A program made the translations under genes and the position numbers. DNA of 64,000 nt from the NCBI GenBank assembly GCA_039028795.1, contig JBCCHJ010000002.1:169250-233249 (forward strand). Direction: 5' to 3'. The notes under the pieces were generated by a model that saw nothing but the letters and a program-made list of their open reading frames with translations, did not search any database and was not told the DNA's origin. Numbering within the stretch: position 1 is the first letter of the stretch; the number at the start of each line of letters is the position of its first letter. This stretch comes from Thermohalobaculum sp039028795 (GTDB lineage: Bacteria > Pseudomonadota > Alphaproteobacteria > Rhodobacterales > Rhodobacteraceae). Shown here piece by piece: positions 1 through 9,205 of the stretch.

Positions 1-1716
1 GCTGGAAAAACCTGGCAAGATGGCGTTGACGAAATTCGCGAAGCGGTCGATTTCCTGCGGTACTATGCGGGCGAGGCGCGAAGGATCGGCGCACCGCCGC
101 GTGGGGTATTTGCATGCATCAGCCCATGGAATTTCCCGCTCGCGATATTCACGGGCCAGATCGCTGCCGCCCTGGCGGTGGGCAACGCTGTGGTGGCGAA
201 ACCAGCGGAACAAACTCCGCTCATAGCCGCCCGTGCCATCGGATTGATGCACCAGGCAGGCGTTCCCAAAGATGTGCTGCTTTGCCTGCCTGGCGACGGT
301 GCGATCGGGGCCGAGATCACATCTGATCCCCGACTGGGCGGCGTAGCTTTCACAGGCTCGACCGCGGTCGCACAGATTATCAACCGCCAATTGGCAAAGA
401 GTGCACCTACTGCCGCTTTGATCGCGGAAACAGGCGGCTTGAACGCGATGATCGTGGATTCTACGGCGCTGCCGGAACAGGCCATTCGGGATATCGTCGC
501 GTCCGCATTCCAGTCCGCGGGCCAACGGTGCTCTGCGCTACGCATGCTTTACATTCAGCGTGATGTCGAAGAACGCTTTTTGGAAATGCTCTACGGGACC
601 ATGGATGCTTTGAAGTTAGAGGATCCATGGGCGCTGTCATCCGACATGGGACCTCTGATTGATGAAGAGGCACATTCATCAATTCGCGCATATTGCGATC
701 GAATGGAAGCCGAAGGACGTCTGCTGCACAAGGTCGATGCCCCGCCTCAAGGATGGTTCCTTGGGCCGCACGTGTTTCGAGTTCGCGGGATTGAACGGCT
801 CGAGCAGGAGGTCTTTGGGCCAATCTTGCATGTGGCACGGTTCGATGCCTGGGAAATCGATGATGTGATCGAGGCGGTAAACGCATCAGGTTATGCGTTG
901 ACCTTTGGGCTACACACGAGGGTCGATGCCAGGGTTCAGCACATCGTAGATCATGTCGAGGCCGGAAACGTCTATGTGAACCGCAATCAAATCGGTGCCA
1001 TCGTTGGCGCGCAACCGTTCGGCGGACACGGGCTTTCGGGAACCGGACCAAAAGCAGGCGGCCCACTTTATCTACAGGGCTTCGTCCGCGCGCCAGGTCT
1101 GCAAGCAGAGCCATCAGCGGCGAAACTGATCCCGGCGGACAAGGTCGGCGCGGCATTGCAGGACCTGGATCTCAAGGATTGGTGTTTGCGACGGGATCGA
1201 AACTCTGCGCTGCGTGCAGCCCTGCGCGGTAAGGCGGCACGTGCCATGTCGGCGTCGGCGGCGCTGGACCCCGGTCCGGTGGACCTGCCCGGGCCAACAG
1301 GCGAATCCAATCGCTATCGGTTGGAGCCGCGCGGTGCCGTACTTTGCCTTGGTCCCGGTGAGGCTTTGATCGATCAGGCCGTGCAAGCCCTGGCCATGGG
1401 GAATGGCGTTGTAGCAGCAGCGGATGATGCTTCGGATCAACTTGCAGCCCTATTGGGGAATAAGTTTCCCATCGCCGCGTTGGATGGGACCATCGCGCCG
1501 GCAGCCGTCGAGGCCTTGGACATCGCGGCGATCGCTTGGGCTGGAAATGGTGAACATCTTAAATTGCTAAGGCACCATCTTGCCGCGAAGGAAGGGCCGA
1601 TAATCCCTGTGTTAACAGCACGAATTCAGCCCGCCGCCTATGTACTGGAACGGGCGATCTGCATCGACACCACGGCTGCCGGCGGTAATACGGCCTTACT
1701 GGCGCACGCAGGGTAA
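1..1716 (+). CDS. putA: PutA, 3' part: delta-1-pyrroline-5-carboxylate dehydrogenase domain plus C-terminal tail (5' truncated by window edge)
   Basis: The reading frame is open from base 1, so the proline dehydrogenase half lies outside the window; 571 residues are visible. The first part is an aldehyde dehydrogenase fold: SPWNFPLAIF near residue 40, the catalytic Glu in AETGGLNAMIVD and the nucleophilic Cys in GQRCSALR, followed by the EVFGPILHV motif. This domain oxidises glutamate semialdehyde to glutamate with NAD+, the second step of proline breakdown. After about residue 350 comes a roughly 200-residue tail typical of long PutA proteins, resembling a non-catalytic ALDH-like domain. The gene ends with TAA and faces the leftward gene at 1775. 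Neighbours give no information on regulation because the promoter is outside the window. Confidence 0.93.
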   Translation, partial: AGKTWQDGVDEIREAVDFLRYYAGEARRIGAPPRGVFACISPWNFPLAIFTGQIAAALAVGNAVVAKPAEQTPLIAARAIGLMHQAGVPKDVLLCLPGDGAIGAEITSDPRLGGVAFTGSTAVAQIINRQLAKSAPTAALIAETGGLNAMIVDSTALPEQAIRDIVASAFQSAGQRCSALRMLYIQRDVEERFLEMLYGTMDALKLEDPWALSSDMGPLIDEEAHSSIRAYCDRMEAEGRLLHKVDAPPQGWFLGPHVFRVRGIERLEQEVFGPILHVARFDAWEIDDVIEAVNASGYALTFGLHTRVDARVQHIVDHVEAGNVYVNRNQIGAIVGAQPFGGHGLSGTGPKAGGPLYLQGFVRAPGLQAEPSAAKLIPADKVGAALQDLDLKDWCLRRDRNSALRAALRGKAARAMSASAALDPGPVDLPGPTGESNRYRLEPRGAVLCLGPGEALIDQAVQALAMGNGVVAAADDASDQLAALLGNKFPIAALDGTIAPAAVEALDIAAIAWAGNGEHLKLLRHHLAAKEGPIIPVLTARIQPAAYVLERAICIDTTAAGGNTALLAHAG

Positions 1717-1774
1717 CCAGCGATCACCCGGCGGAGTTGATAACTGTGGCCCCTCTTTAGAAGGCTCACCGGCA

Positions 1775-3715
1775 CTAGTTGCCGATGGCTTCTTCTTTCG
1801 ACAGGACATTCGACAAATAGTCCTTCAAGGTCTTGAACTCATCCTCCTCCGGCGAAGCGGATCCTGATTGCGCCTTTGCCTTGGTCTCTGACTTGCCAGG
1901 CGCCATCTGCTCCGTTGGTGTGAGAGGTTGAACCGGGTCCAAGACTGGCTGTAACGTCCCGGCAATGCCGATTTCCCCATCCAGCTCTGCGATAATTTCT
2001 TCGACAAGCTCACGTTCTATGTAAACGCCTGCGCCAAGATCGACCCGGTCTTCTGATGGCTCGGGTTGACGCTCTGCCAGAAGACGCGACAACATTTCCT
2101 CCAACCGCTCGATCCTGGCATCCATAGGTGAGACGGATCCATAGGATGTCGATCCATCAGTTGAGCCTGGCTGCAATTGCTGCCGGCTGCCCGACGGCGC
2201 AGGGTCTGCCTCCATTCCAGCGGGCTGTTTGGTTTTACCACCCGTCAGCGGATTGATCTGCTGATGGATCGTCAGTGACTGGGGCGTACCGCCACGGGAC
2301 TCAATCTCGTTCAAACGGGCGAACAACGCCTCCAGACGCCGCTCGGTCGAATTGGTTTGCTGATCGATCTCGGGATTCGGTTGCATATCAGGCTGCTGTT
2401 CCGGCAGTTGTTGCTGCACGGGATGCTGGTGCATGGGATGCTGCTGCGCCGGATACTGGTGCGGATACTGTGCTCCGGGCACATTCTGCCCCGGCATCTG
2501 ATGCCTCGGAAGCTGTGTGCCAGCGCGCCGGGCAGCGAGCAGGTCGCGATAGGCGTTCCAATCCTGGGAGCCTTGCGCTGGCAATCGTGTGCCTTGCCAC
2601 TGCCCCTGCGCATTCGGTTGAACTTGTTGCGGGGGATAGCCCTGATGCGCAGGATTGCCTTGCGGATATATGGTTTGCGGCACGTTATGCGGTATCTGCC
2701 CGTGCACTACAGGTTGCACCGGCTGGCCCTGTGGAACCATCGCCGGAGGCGCAGGATTCGGCGACACCCCGCCATTCCGCACCATCATCTTCGAGAGCTC
2801 CTCAAGCTGCGCCTGCAACTGCGTGATCGAGGCAGCCATATTGCCATCCTGGGCAGGTGCGGCAACGGGCTGTTGTGGCTGGGCGGGGGCGCTTTCCTGT
2901 GCCGCCACAGCAACCGGTTGAGGTTGCTGCGATTGTGGAGCGCCTTGCGATACGACTTGTTGGCGTTGCTGCGCAATCTGCTGATATGCTGGGACTTGCG
3001 GCTGCTGCGGCTGAGTGGGTTGCTGAAAAGCGGGTTGCGCCGCACCCGTCAAACGAACTGGTTCACTGGGAACCGGCCATCCCCGTGGGAAGACCGTGCT
3101 GTCCTGGCCGCTGGCGACCCACCTCAGATAAGTCGCAACTGCATTGAACCCCAGAAGGGGGATACGCCGAAAGTCATTCCCATCACGACGGACGATCAAC
3201 TCGCCACCCGCAGCCAGGATCGTTTCCAGTCGTATGTCCAAGGGCTGAAAAACCCGAGGTGGCAAAGGCAGTTCGGTCTGTCCATCTGTCACCGAAAAGG
3301 CATCTTTTTCTTGAGCCCCGGCAACAGTTATCTGAATCTCGCTGCGCGGTGTTAGTGCGACTTCCAACTCCCCCTTTTTCGCAGCACAGACACGGCTTCT
3401 AGGGGCGCAGACGACTTCGAACGCATCCTGATCCAGACGCGGGTTCTGGGCAAAACGCGCATATCCGTCTGGGTCGAAGCGGAAGTAGACGCCATCTACG
3501 AGACCTTCCTGGAAAGTCGCCCAACCGAACGCGCTGCGCAGGGTCTGTTCCGCCTGATGCGCGCCGATGGCGAACAATATGGATGTATCCAGAATCGCGT
3601 CATCGGCTGAAAACTGTTGCCCCTGGTCTTGCGCAGGTTGCGCCTGTCCCAATGCATGAAAGGGCAGCGAAACGGCCAGCATCGCAGCGGCAACAGAGAT
3701 TTTTTCGAGAGCCAT
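1775..3715 (-). CDS. Secreted Gln/Pro-rich protein with short coiled coils, function unknown
   Basis: A protein of 646 aa. The start at 3715 is chosen because it overlaps the upstream stop (TGATG), suggesting translational coupling, and begins directly with a signal peptide (MALEKISVAAAMLAVSLPF, cleavage after HALGQA). Residues about 25-215 look globular with a Cys pair (VCAPRSRVCAAKKGE). Residues about 215-445 are a low-complexity Gln/Pro linker. Short heptad-like segments follow (RRLEALFARLNEIE; ARIERLEEMLSRLL), then an acidic C-terminus. It is probably periplasmic and may act as an extended scaffold. It is the second gene of a two-gene leftward unit with the DUF3131 protein. I do not recognise the family. 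Confidence 0.75.
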   Translation of the reverse strand: MALEKISVAAAMLAVSLPFHALGQAQPAQDQGQQFSADDAILDTSILFAIGAHQAEQTLRSAFGWATFQEGLVDGVYFRFDPDGYARFAQNPRLDQDAFEVVCAPRSRVCAAKKGELEVALTPRSEIQITVAGAQEKDAFSVTDGQTELPLPPRVFQPLDIRLETILAAGGELIVRRDGNDFRRIPLLGFNAVATYLRWVASGQDSTVFPRGWPVPSEPVRLTGAAQPAFQQPTQPQQPQVPAYQQIAQQRQQVVSQGAPQSQQPQPVAVAAQESAPAQPQQPVAAPAQDGNMAASITQLQAQLEELSKMMVRNGGVSPNPAPPAMVPQGQPVQPVVHGQIPHNVPQTIYPQGNPAHQGYPPQQVQPNAQGQWQGTRLPAQGSQDWNAYRDLLAARRAGTQLPRHQMPGQNVPGAQYPHQYPAQQHPMHQHPVQQQLPEQQPDMQPNPEIDQQTNSTERRLEALFARLNEIESRGGTPQSLTIHQQINPLTGGKTKQPAGMEADPAPSGSRQQLQPGSTDGSTSYGSVSPMDARIERLEEMLSRLLAERQPEPSEDRVDLGAGVYIERELVEEIIAELDGEIGIAGTLQPVLDPVQPLTPTEQMAPGKSETKAKAQSGSASPEEDEFKTLKDYLSNVLSKEEAIGN

Positions 3716-5421
3716 CAGCGGATCTCCTCTAACGTGACATGGCGCAGTGCCGGCAGCCAATCTTCCTGTTGCGGAGGATCAGGCAGATTTTTCCGAACGC
3801 GCGCGTCACGGTCACGGTACGCGGTGTACCAAACTTCTGGCCCGCCAGGATGCGGAGTCAGGATAGGCCCTTGGACCTTGTGAAGCAGGGCAGCCATCAG
3901 GATGCCATTGTTATTGGCCGTATAGATTTCGATGATCCCCTGGCCGCGTTCATAAAGCCCTTCGTAGAAACCCACTTCCGGATTGAAGAGCTCGATCACC
4001 GCGTCATAGAGGACGTCAGTGTAAGGCGTGTCCCACAGCGCCCACATGCCGAACGCGGCCTTTGTGGCCACCGCCGCATGGTCCGGCGAATAGTCGCCAC
4101 GCGGCGTCACGGTGTTCCAGGGATAACCATCTGAGAAGATCGTATCGTAGGTAAAGTACGGTGGACCCTTCACGTTGTGCTCGGACCGGGCCGTCATGAA
4201 CCCTTCGCGGTAGTACCGATTCTCCTGAACCTGATAGATTCGTTCTGCGAATTCGGCACGCCATCCATCGGAATGAAGCCAGTCCGGTGATGTGTCGTCA
4301 TGGGGCAGATCATAGCCAAGCTCCAACCCGTCCTGCAGATATGACTCGGTCACCACATAGTTTTGCGAATGGAAGATCCTTGGGTCGCGCCCATCATAGG
4401 GCACCATCACCCCATGGATTGACGTGGTTAGATAGGGTTCTGCCCGATGCGCCAAGCGCACATTGAAGCCCCACAGCGCAAAGCCCTTCGCTGCATACTC
4501 CTCGTACCCCAATCGGCCTTCCTGAGCATATATGGTCGAATTATCTTCCTTCGAGATCAACGAGCCATACATCAGCCCATCTTCGCCGATCACATTCGAA
4601 TAATCCCAACGCAGTAGAACCGCATCAATCGAGTTCCCCAGGTAAGGGTAGCGATTCTTCAGGATCCGCATCCAGACCAGGAACCGGCCGATATCCAACG
4701 CTGAGAATCCGATTTCGCCTGACTTGTTGGTGTAGTCCACCTTCTCGCCGGTCTTGGTGTGATACACCTTGTTCGGCATTTCCCTGCGGAACAGGTCCAA
4801 CCCACGGAAGGTGGTCAGCAGTTTCAAGATCCGCTCGTCAAATTCCGGCTTTTCGACGATGCAAAGTTCATAGGCCGCAACCAGACCGCTAATATAGGAG
4901 GCCGTATCCCAGAGGGTTGTCGACGGGTAATTACCCACCGAATTCGCGAGACCCGTGGTTTCCTGCGTGAAGTTCTGAAAATAGCGCCAGGCAACCCGTG
5001 CTGCCTGCATCTCCCGCTCGGTCAAAAACCCCCGACGAGGCTTGTAACGGCGCACATAGGCATTCCGCCGCGTATACCCCGGCGTCGCCTTTTCCGGGTA
5101 ATCCAGAATGCCGTCGAAGTAATCCTCTGGCATTTCGCACATGCGCGGGGGCTTACTGCGCGGCGCAGACCCGAAGACGTTACTGTTGAATTCAGACCGG
5201 CGAGACCCCCGCATCAGCGCAGGCACATCATCCAGCTCTGATCCCGCAATGATCGGGACGATTTCTTTTTCCTTGGGATAAAGGAATGCATCCCGGGCCA
5301 TAGACCCAAGCGAAAGCGCCGCCGCGCTGAGCGCCGCGACCGCCATGCCAAGTCCGAGCATTGTCAAAATACTCCTACGTCGGCCGGGCTTTCGGTTTTT
5401 ATCGGTCTTCGACCGTGACAC
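3715..5421 (-). CDS. DUF3131-type (glucoamylase-like alpha/alpha fold) membrane-anchored or secreted protein
   Basis: A protein of 568 aa. A basic N-terminus (MSRSKTDKNRKPGRRR) precedes a hydrophobic segment (residues about 18-42), so it is exported or anchored with the bulk in the periplasm. The body carries motifs I associate with DUF3131: ARVAWRYFQNFTQETTGL, LWDTASYISGLVAAYEL and a long aromatic-rich helical domain with WNTVTPRGDYSPDHAAVATKA-like segments. The family resembles alpha/alpha-toroid glycoside hydrolases, so carbohydrate binding or cleavage is a reasonable inference, not a demonstrated activity. It overlaps the start of the Gln/Pro-rich gene by one base and diverges from the ABC/HlyD pair, suggesting an envelope or exopolysaccharide function. 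Confidence 0.8.
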   Translation of the reverse strand: MSRSKTDKNRKPGRRRSILTMLGLGMAVAALSAAALSLGSMARDAFLYPKEKEIVPIIAGSELDDVPALMRGSRRSEFNSNVFGSAPRSKPPRMCEMPEDYFDGILDYPEKATPGYTRRNAYVRRYKPRRGFLTEREMQAARVAWRYFQNFTQETTGLANSVGNYPSTTLWDTASYISGLVAAYELCIVEKPEFDERILKLLTTFRGLDLFRREMPNKVYHTKTGEKVDYTNKSGEIGFSALDIGRFLVWMRILKNRYPYLGNSIDAVLLRWDYSNVIGEDGLMYGSLISKEDNSTIYAQEGRLGYEEYAAKGFALWGFNVRLAHRAEPYLTTSIHGVMVPYDGRDPRIFHSQNYVVTESYLQDGLELGYDLPHDDTSPDWLHSDGWRAEFAERIYQVQENRYYREGFMTARSEHNVKGPPYFTYDTIFSDGYPWNTVTPRGDYSPDHAAVATKAAFGMWALWDTPYTDVLYDAVIELFNPEVGFYEGLYERGQGIIEIYTANNNGILMAALLHKVQGPILTPHPGGPEVWYTAYRDRDARVRKNLPDPPQQEDWLPALRHVTLEEIR

Positions 5422-5696
5422 TACGCACTCCTAAAACACGGTACTCGTCACGGCTGCAGCTTGGTCGGTCTTGGTAAAGATAAGTATAAAGCTCAGCACA
5501 AATGCCCACCGCACTTAGCTTTCAGCGATTGCGGGGTGGATTTGTCAGACTTGGGTGGGCTGAAAATTTTGCTATCAAACAGCTGATTCGCCCACGGACC
5601 AACGCAGATGATATGTGGATAGAGTTAAACCGTTCCTCAGCGTCCAGGCCATAAATTCCCGATCGGGATGCGTTGAACCGTTCCAAAACTTGAACC
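5422..5696. promoter_or_regulatory. Divergent intergenic region of the DUF3131 and ABC operons
   Basis: About 275 bases separate two divergently transcribed units, so promoters for both must lie here or just inside the starts. The stretch is AT-richer than its flanks. I see no convincing inverted repeat or sigma-factor consensus, and no plausible gene. Confidence 0.4.
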
Positions 5697-7784
5697 TTGG
5701 AAACCATTCAGAAATTAACTGCGTTTACGGTGATGCCTCGCGCGGTCCCAAAAGTGCTTTGCCAGGGCCGCTTAGTGCGGAGAACTTGCGTGTCGCGTCG
5801 TCGTGCCAACAAACGAACTCGTCCGGATCGCGGTGACGGTGCGAAGCGTATTCAGCAGTATCTGACCCCCAGCTTGCGCAAATTACCCGCCTGGGCGCAG
5901 ATCATCTCGGTACTGTTCACAGGCCTCTCCGGCGTCTTGGGCCTCGCTGTTGCGGTTGCAGCGCTGGTCGTCACGGATCACGTCGTCGTCTATGATGCGA
6001 TCGACAGCCTTCTTCTACTGGCGCTTTTGGGAATAACAGCGCTCTTCTTGGCACTGGCATTGAATCTTGCGCGCAACTTTGCGCTGATGAATGCACCGTC
6101 GCGCCATCACGCGCTGTCGAACAAGGTCGACATTATACTTGCCTGCGCCGTGACATTGGCGCTGTCGACGATTCACCCGCTTATGGCGTCCGGCATCATC
6201 GTAATGTCGGCGATTCTGTTCGGCGCGACATTGATCGAACGCTGGTTCGAGCCGCCAAACCCTGAAGCCTTGGGCCCGGTGGAATTGAAACACCTGCTGT
6301 CCGGCCGTGAACCAGATGGACTTCTGCGAGAGCTTCAGAAGAAACCAAAAACAACCCTGATGTTCGAGCCTTTGTGCCGATTCGCCGGCGCGATCGCAGG
6401 GATGATCACCCTGTTAATCGGCGGCTGGTTGGCCGCGGATAAGTTCATCACCGTCGGCGGTATGATGGCCGGCGTTCTAATGTCCGCCTGGTGTGCCGAG
6501 CCTATGGTAGAGCTTGCGCGCCGCCGCACCTGGTCCCGTCGGGAACGCTCGCGCACCATGGGCGATGATCATCCGGACGAGCCGGCGATTGACAATATCG
6601 ATCCGGACGACATCGATGATGAAGATGCTTTGTCTGGTCTCAGGGCCGTAGATCTTCAAATCCATGATAGGCGAACCGGAAAGGAACTGCTGGGGCCGAT
6701 AAGCTTTGACATTCCCGCGGGGAACGCGACCGCGATCACCGGGCCACCCGGTTCCGGTAAATCGATTATGTTGAAGTCTGTTGTCTGTAGTCAGCCGCAC
6801 CCGGACCTGAAAGTGTCCGGTTCTACGCTTTTGAAGGGTTGGACCCTAAAGGCAGACGGCAACTGGTTCGATGCGGTTTCTGTAGTATACGTTCCGCAAC
6901 ATCCGGTACTGCTTCCCGGATCGCCCTTGGAGAATCTGCTTTGCTTCGAAGTCCACGACGACGAGGAAGCCGCCGAACGGGCGGCGCGTAAGGCGCTGGC
7001 AAAGCTTGATGTTTTCGGTCTGGAAGCTGATCGCATTTTTAATGAACACGACGTCTTCCGCCTTTCAGACGCACAGCAGCAGATGATCTGCCTTGCGCGG
7101 GCGCTGTTGCTGAACCCGGATCTTCTGATACTGGACATGCCGGATGCCGGCCTGCCACAATCCATGTTCCCTTCGCTCTGCGACGCACTCCATACCATTG
7201 AAAGCTCTGGCACCGCGGTACTTGTGGCAACATCCAACCGGATGATCCTGGAACGTTGCGACGAAGTGATGATCATCCAGGACGGTTATGTTGCCGACCG
7301 CGGCGCACCGGAAGAGGTCTTGGCGCGCCATGGCTCCAGTTGGTCACGGCTGACGATCAAGCGGTCCATGGAGGAAGAAAAGCGGATGCATGCCTGGCTG
7401 CGCACCCATTTCAAGCGCAGCCACGACAAGGAAATGCTGCAAAGGGCACGGGCACTGGCCACGGAATTCCTGATCCTCAGCTGCGCCGACGTCGTGGGCG
7501 ACCCGGAAGATATCGAAGAAGAGATCAGCTTCGATTTCCGCTGGGACCAAGGTTTCTGCACCTTGACCATGCACGACGAAGGCGATCCCATTTCGCAGAC
7601 GCGTCTGCAGGCCACCGAAGAAGGACAACTTGGCAACAAGCCCGAAGATGTCGCTCTGCGCGAATTAATCTCTCAGGCGGATGGGTTCGAACAGGTTCAG
7701 AAAGATGACCCTGACGGCGCCCGTCGCGTTATCTCAGCGAAACTGGCAGTCGAGAACGAACGCCACGGCAACTCGGGGCGTTGA
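5697..7784 (+). CDS. ABC transporter-like membrane ATPase with degenerate catalytic motifs (type I secretion-like)
   Basis: A protein of 695 aa from a TTG start; an ATG at 5733 is an alternative, and neither has a strong ribosome site. There are about six membrane segments between residues 65 and 270, then an ATPase domain from about 310 to 540 and a 150-residue C-terminal extension. Walker A is intact (GPPGSGKS near residue 349). The signature is LSDAQQQ instead of LSGGQ, Walker B ends LILDMP with no glutamate after the aspartate, and the H-loop reads VATSN without histidine. It may bind ATP but hydrolyse it poorly. The HlyD-type adaptor starts 1 base after its stop, which suggests an export pair resembling type I secretion. 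Substrate unknown. Confidence 0.82.
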   Translation: METIQKLTAFTVMPRAVPKVLCQGRLVRRTCVSRRRANKRTRPDRGDGAKRIQQYLTPSLRKLPAWAQIISVLFTGLSGVLGLAVAVAALVVTDHVVVYDAIDSLLLLALLGITALFLALALNLARNFALMNAPSRHHALSNKVDIILACAVTLALSTIHPLMASGIIVMSAILFGATLIERWFEPPNPEALGPVELKHLLSGREPDGLLRELQKKPKTTLMFEPLCRFAGAIAGMITLLIGGWLAADKFITVGGMMAGVLMSAWCAEPMVELARRRTWSRRERSRTMGDDHPDEPAIDNIDPDDIDDEDALSGLRAVDLQIHDRRTGKELLGPISFDIPAGNATAITGPPGSGKSIMLKSVVCSQPHPDLKVSGSTLLKGWTLKADGNWFDAVSVVYVPQHPVLLPGSPLENLLCFEVHDDEEAAERAARKALAKLDVFGLEADRIFNEHDVFRLSDAQQQMICLARALLLNPDLLILDMPDAGLPQSMFPSLCDALHTIESSGTAVLVATSNRMILERCDEVMIIQDGYVADRGAPEEVLARHGSSWSRLTIKRSMEEEKRMHAWLRTHFKRSHDKEMLQRARALATEFLILSCADVVGDPEDIEEEISFDFRWDQGFCTLTMHDEGDPISQTRLQATEEGQLGNKPEDVALRELISQADGFEQVQKDDPDGARRVISAKLAVENERHGNSGR

Positions 7785-7785
7785 T

Positions 7786-9057
7786 ATGGTGTTTCGGCGA
7801 AGGGAAAAGAAGCGGAAATCCAAGGGTCTGATCCTCTGGCCGCTTGTCCTTGGCGCAATTGTTATGATCGGCTCCGGCATCTGGGTGATGCGTCATATGG
7901 CCGAGGCGCAGCAACAGACATTCGCAACGTTCACGGGACACCTGATGAAGACCACAGACGTCATTGACGTTGTCCCGCCTGAAGATTCGCGCATTATCGA
8001 CGTCATGGTCGAGGAAGGTGCCGAGGTGCAGGCCGGTCAGCCGCTGGCCAAATCAGTGCGGGAAGGCATCGAGGAAAAGCGCCAGGCATTGCTAGATGAG
8101 GCGACAGAATTGGTTGCCGAGGTGAAATGCCTGCGTTCAGACTTGGCGGTAAACAAGCCATCACCAATCGATGGTCCCCAAGGGACGCCGTCGCGGGCTG
8201 AAATCAATGAAACCATCGGACATCAACGCTGCGCCTTGGATCGGGAACGGCTCAGTGTCGCACTCAGCGAGTCCTGGTCAAAAACAACGCTCTTGGAAGA
8301 ACGCCTCGCCTTGCTTGATCGGTACTGGCATGTCGCTCGGCGCGCCACGCATCGCGCAGATGGCGAACAGAACCAAGCAGTCGAAGCGTTGCAGAAAGCA
8401 CTGAAGATTGCACTGGCGCGGAACCTGGTCCGCGACGATCTTTCCGCAGAAAAGGCCCGGGCCAGGACGATCGCGTTGGAAGTCAAAGCGGCGCGTGTGG
8501 CCCGGCTGGAAGCTGCCCGTCAGCAATTGGACGAAACCCTCGGCGAGATCGAAGCAATCGACGAAATGCGGAAAGAAGTGATCATCCGTGCGCCGCGAAC
8601 CGGCACCATCCGAAACAGACGGACGGGATTGAAGGGAAAGACCATACCGAAGGACACTGCGATCATGCGTGTGGTCTATGGCGAAGGAAACCTGCGGGTC
8701 CGGGTGCAATTGGACCGGAAAACCTATGAAGATCTGACAACGGGCCACACAACCAATCTCAGAATTGCGGCCCTTCCGCCGCAGACACCGATCCTGCAGG
8801 GTGAAATTCAACGGCGCTTTGTTGAAAAGCAGGGCATCAAAACGGCCTATGTGGCCGAGATTGCGTTAAACGATGCGGCCGAGCAGGCATTCTCCAAGCA
8901 GTTCAAACATGGCTTGGAACCAGGCGTATGGTCAGATGTGGAAATCGAGATCGGCGACCAAACACCATTTGGCCTGGCGGCATCGCTGTTCTCGCGGCAA
9001 GGCACCTTCTGCCAGGACATCAGCCAAAGCCTGCCATTCGCATGTGAAGCGGACTGA
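7786..9057 (+). CDS. HlyD-family periplasmic adaptor protein
   Basis: A protein of 423 aa. The ATG at 7786 follows the upstream TGA (7782-7784) after one base; the longer frame upstream of it only overlaps the ABC gene. The N-terminus is basic (MVFRRREKKRKSKG) followed by one membrane segment, as in membrane-fusion proteins. A biotinyl-lipoyl-like half (VPPEDSRIIDVMVEEGAEVQAGQPLAK) precedes a long helical hairpin (residues about 90-270), then the second lipoyl half (IIRAPRTGTIRN) and a beta-barrel region. Such adaptors connect an inner-membrane transporter to an outer-membrane partner; no outer-membrane factor is encoded nearby. It is co-transcribed with the degenerate ABC protein. Confidence 0.85.
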   Translation: MVFRRREKKRKSKGLILWPLVLGAIVMIGSGIWVMRHMAEAQQQTFATFTGHLMKTTDVIDVVPPEDSRIIDVMVEEGAEVQAGQPLAKSVREGIEEKRQALLDEATELVAEVKCLRSDLAVNKPSPIDGPQGTPSRAEINETIGHQRCALDRERLSVALSESWSKTTLLEERLALLDRYWHVARRATHRADGEQNQAVEALQKALKIALARNLVRDDLSAEKARARTIALEVKAARVARLEAARQQLDETLGEIEAIDEMRKEVIIRAPRTGTIRNRRTGLKGKTIPKDTAIMRVVYGEGNLRVRVQLDRKTYEDLTTGHTTNLRIAALPPQTPILQGEIQRRFVEKQGIKTAYVAEIALNDAAEQAFSKQFKHGLEPGVWSDVEIEIGDQTPFGLAASLFSRQGTFCQDISQSLPFACEAD

Positions 9058-9064
9058 TCTGAAG

Positions 9065-9140
9065 TGGTGGGCGGTGACGGGTTCGAACCGCCGACCCTCT
9101 CGGTGTAAACGAGATGCTCTACCAGCTGAGCTAACCGCCC
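9065..9140 (-). tRNA. tRNA-Val(TAC)
   Basis: A 76-nt cloverleaf on the minus strand including the encoded CCA. The acceptor stem GGGCGGT pairs with ACCGCCC, the T-arm has GGTTCGAACC, and the anticodon loop TTTACAC gives anticodon TAC. It lies 7 bp after the HlyD-type gene and 38 bp before the transposon target duplication. Confidence 0.97.
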
Positions 9141-9178
9141 CAACCGCGCAGGATTTAGCCCGCGCGATCAAACGCGTC

Positions 9179-9186
9179 AATCATTG
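9179..9186. repeat. Target site duplication, left copy (AATCATTG)
   Basis: The 8-bp sequence AATCATTG directly abuts the left inverted repeat. An identical copy abuts the right inverted repeat at 12411-12418, as expected from one transposition event. Confidence 0.93.
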
Positions 9187-9205
9187 GGTAGTGGGTCACT
9201 TTGAA
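9187..9205 (+). repeat. Left terminal inverted repeat of the transposon
   Basis: GGTAGTGGGTCACTTTGAA, identical to the inverted copy at the right end. The transposase stop codon (TCA on the plus strand, 9196-9198) lies inside it. Confidence 0.93.

Noticed and set aside
2357..3355. A 332-aa Leu-rich open frame antisense to the Gln/Pro-rich gene
   Set aside because: Generated by CAG/CTG-type low-complexity repeats; no domain or start signal.
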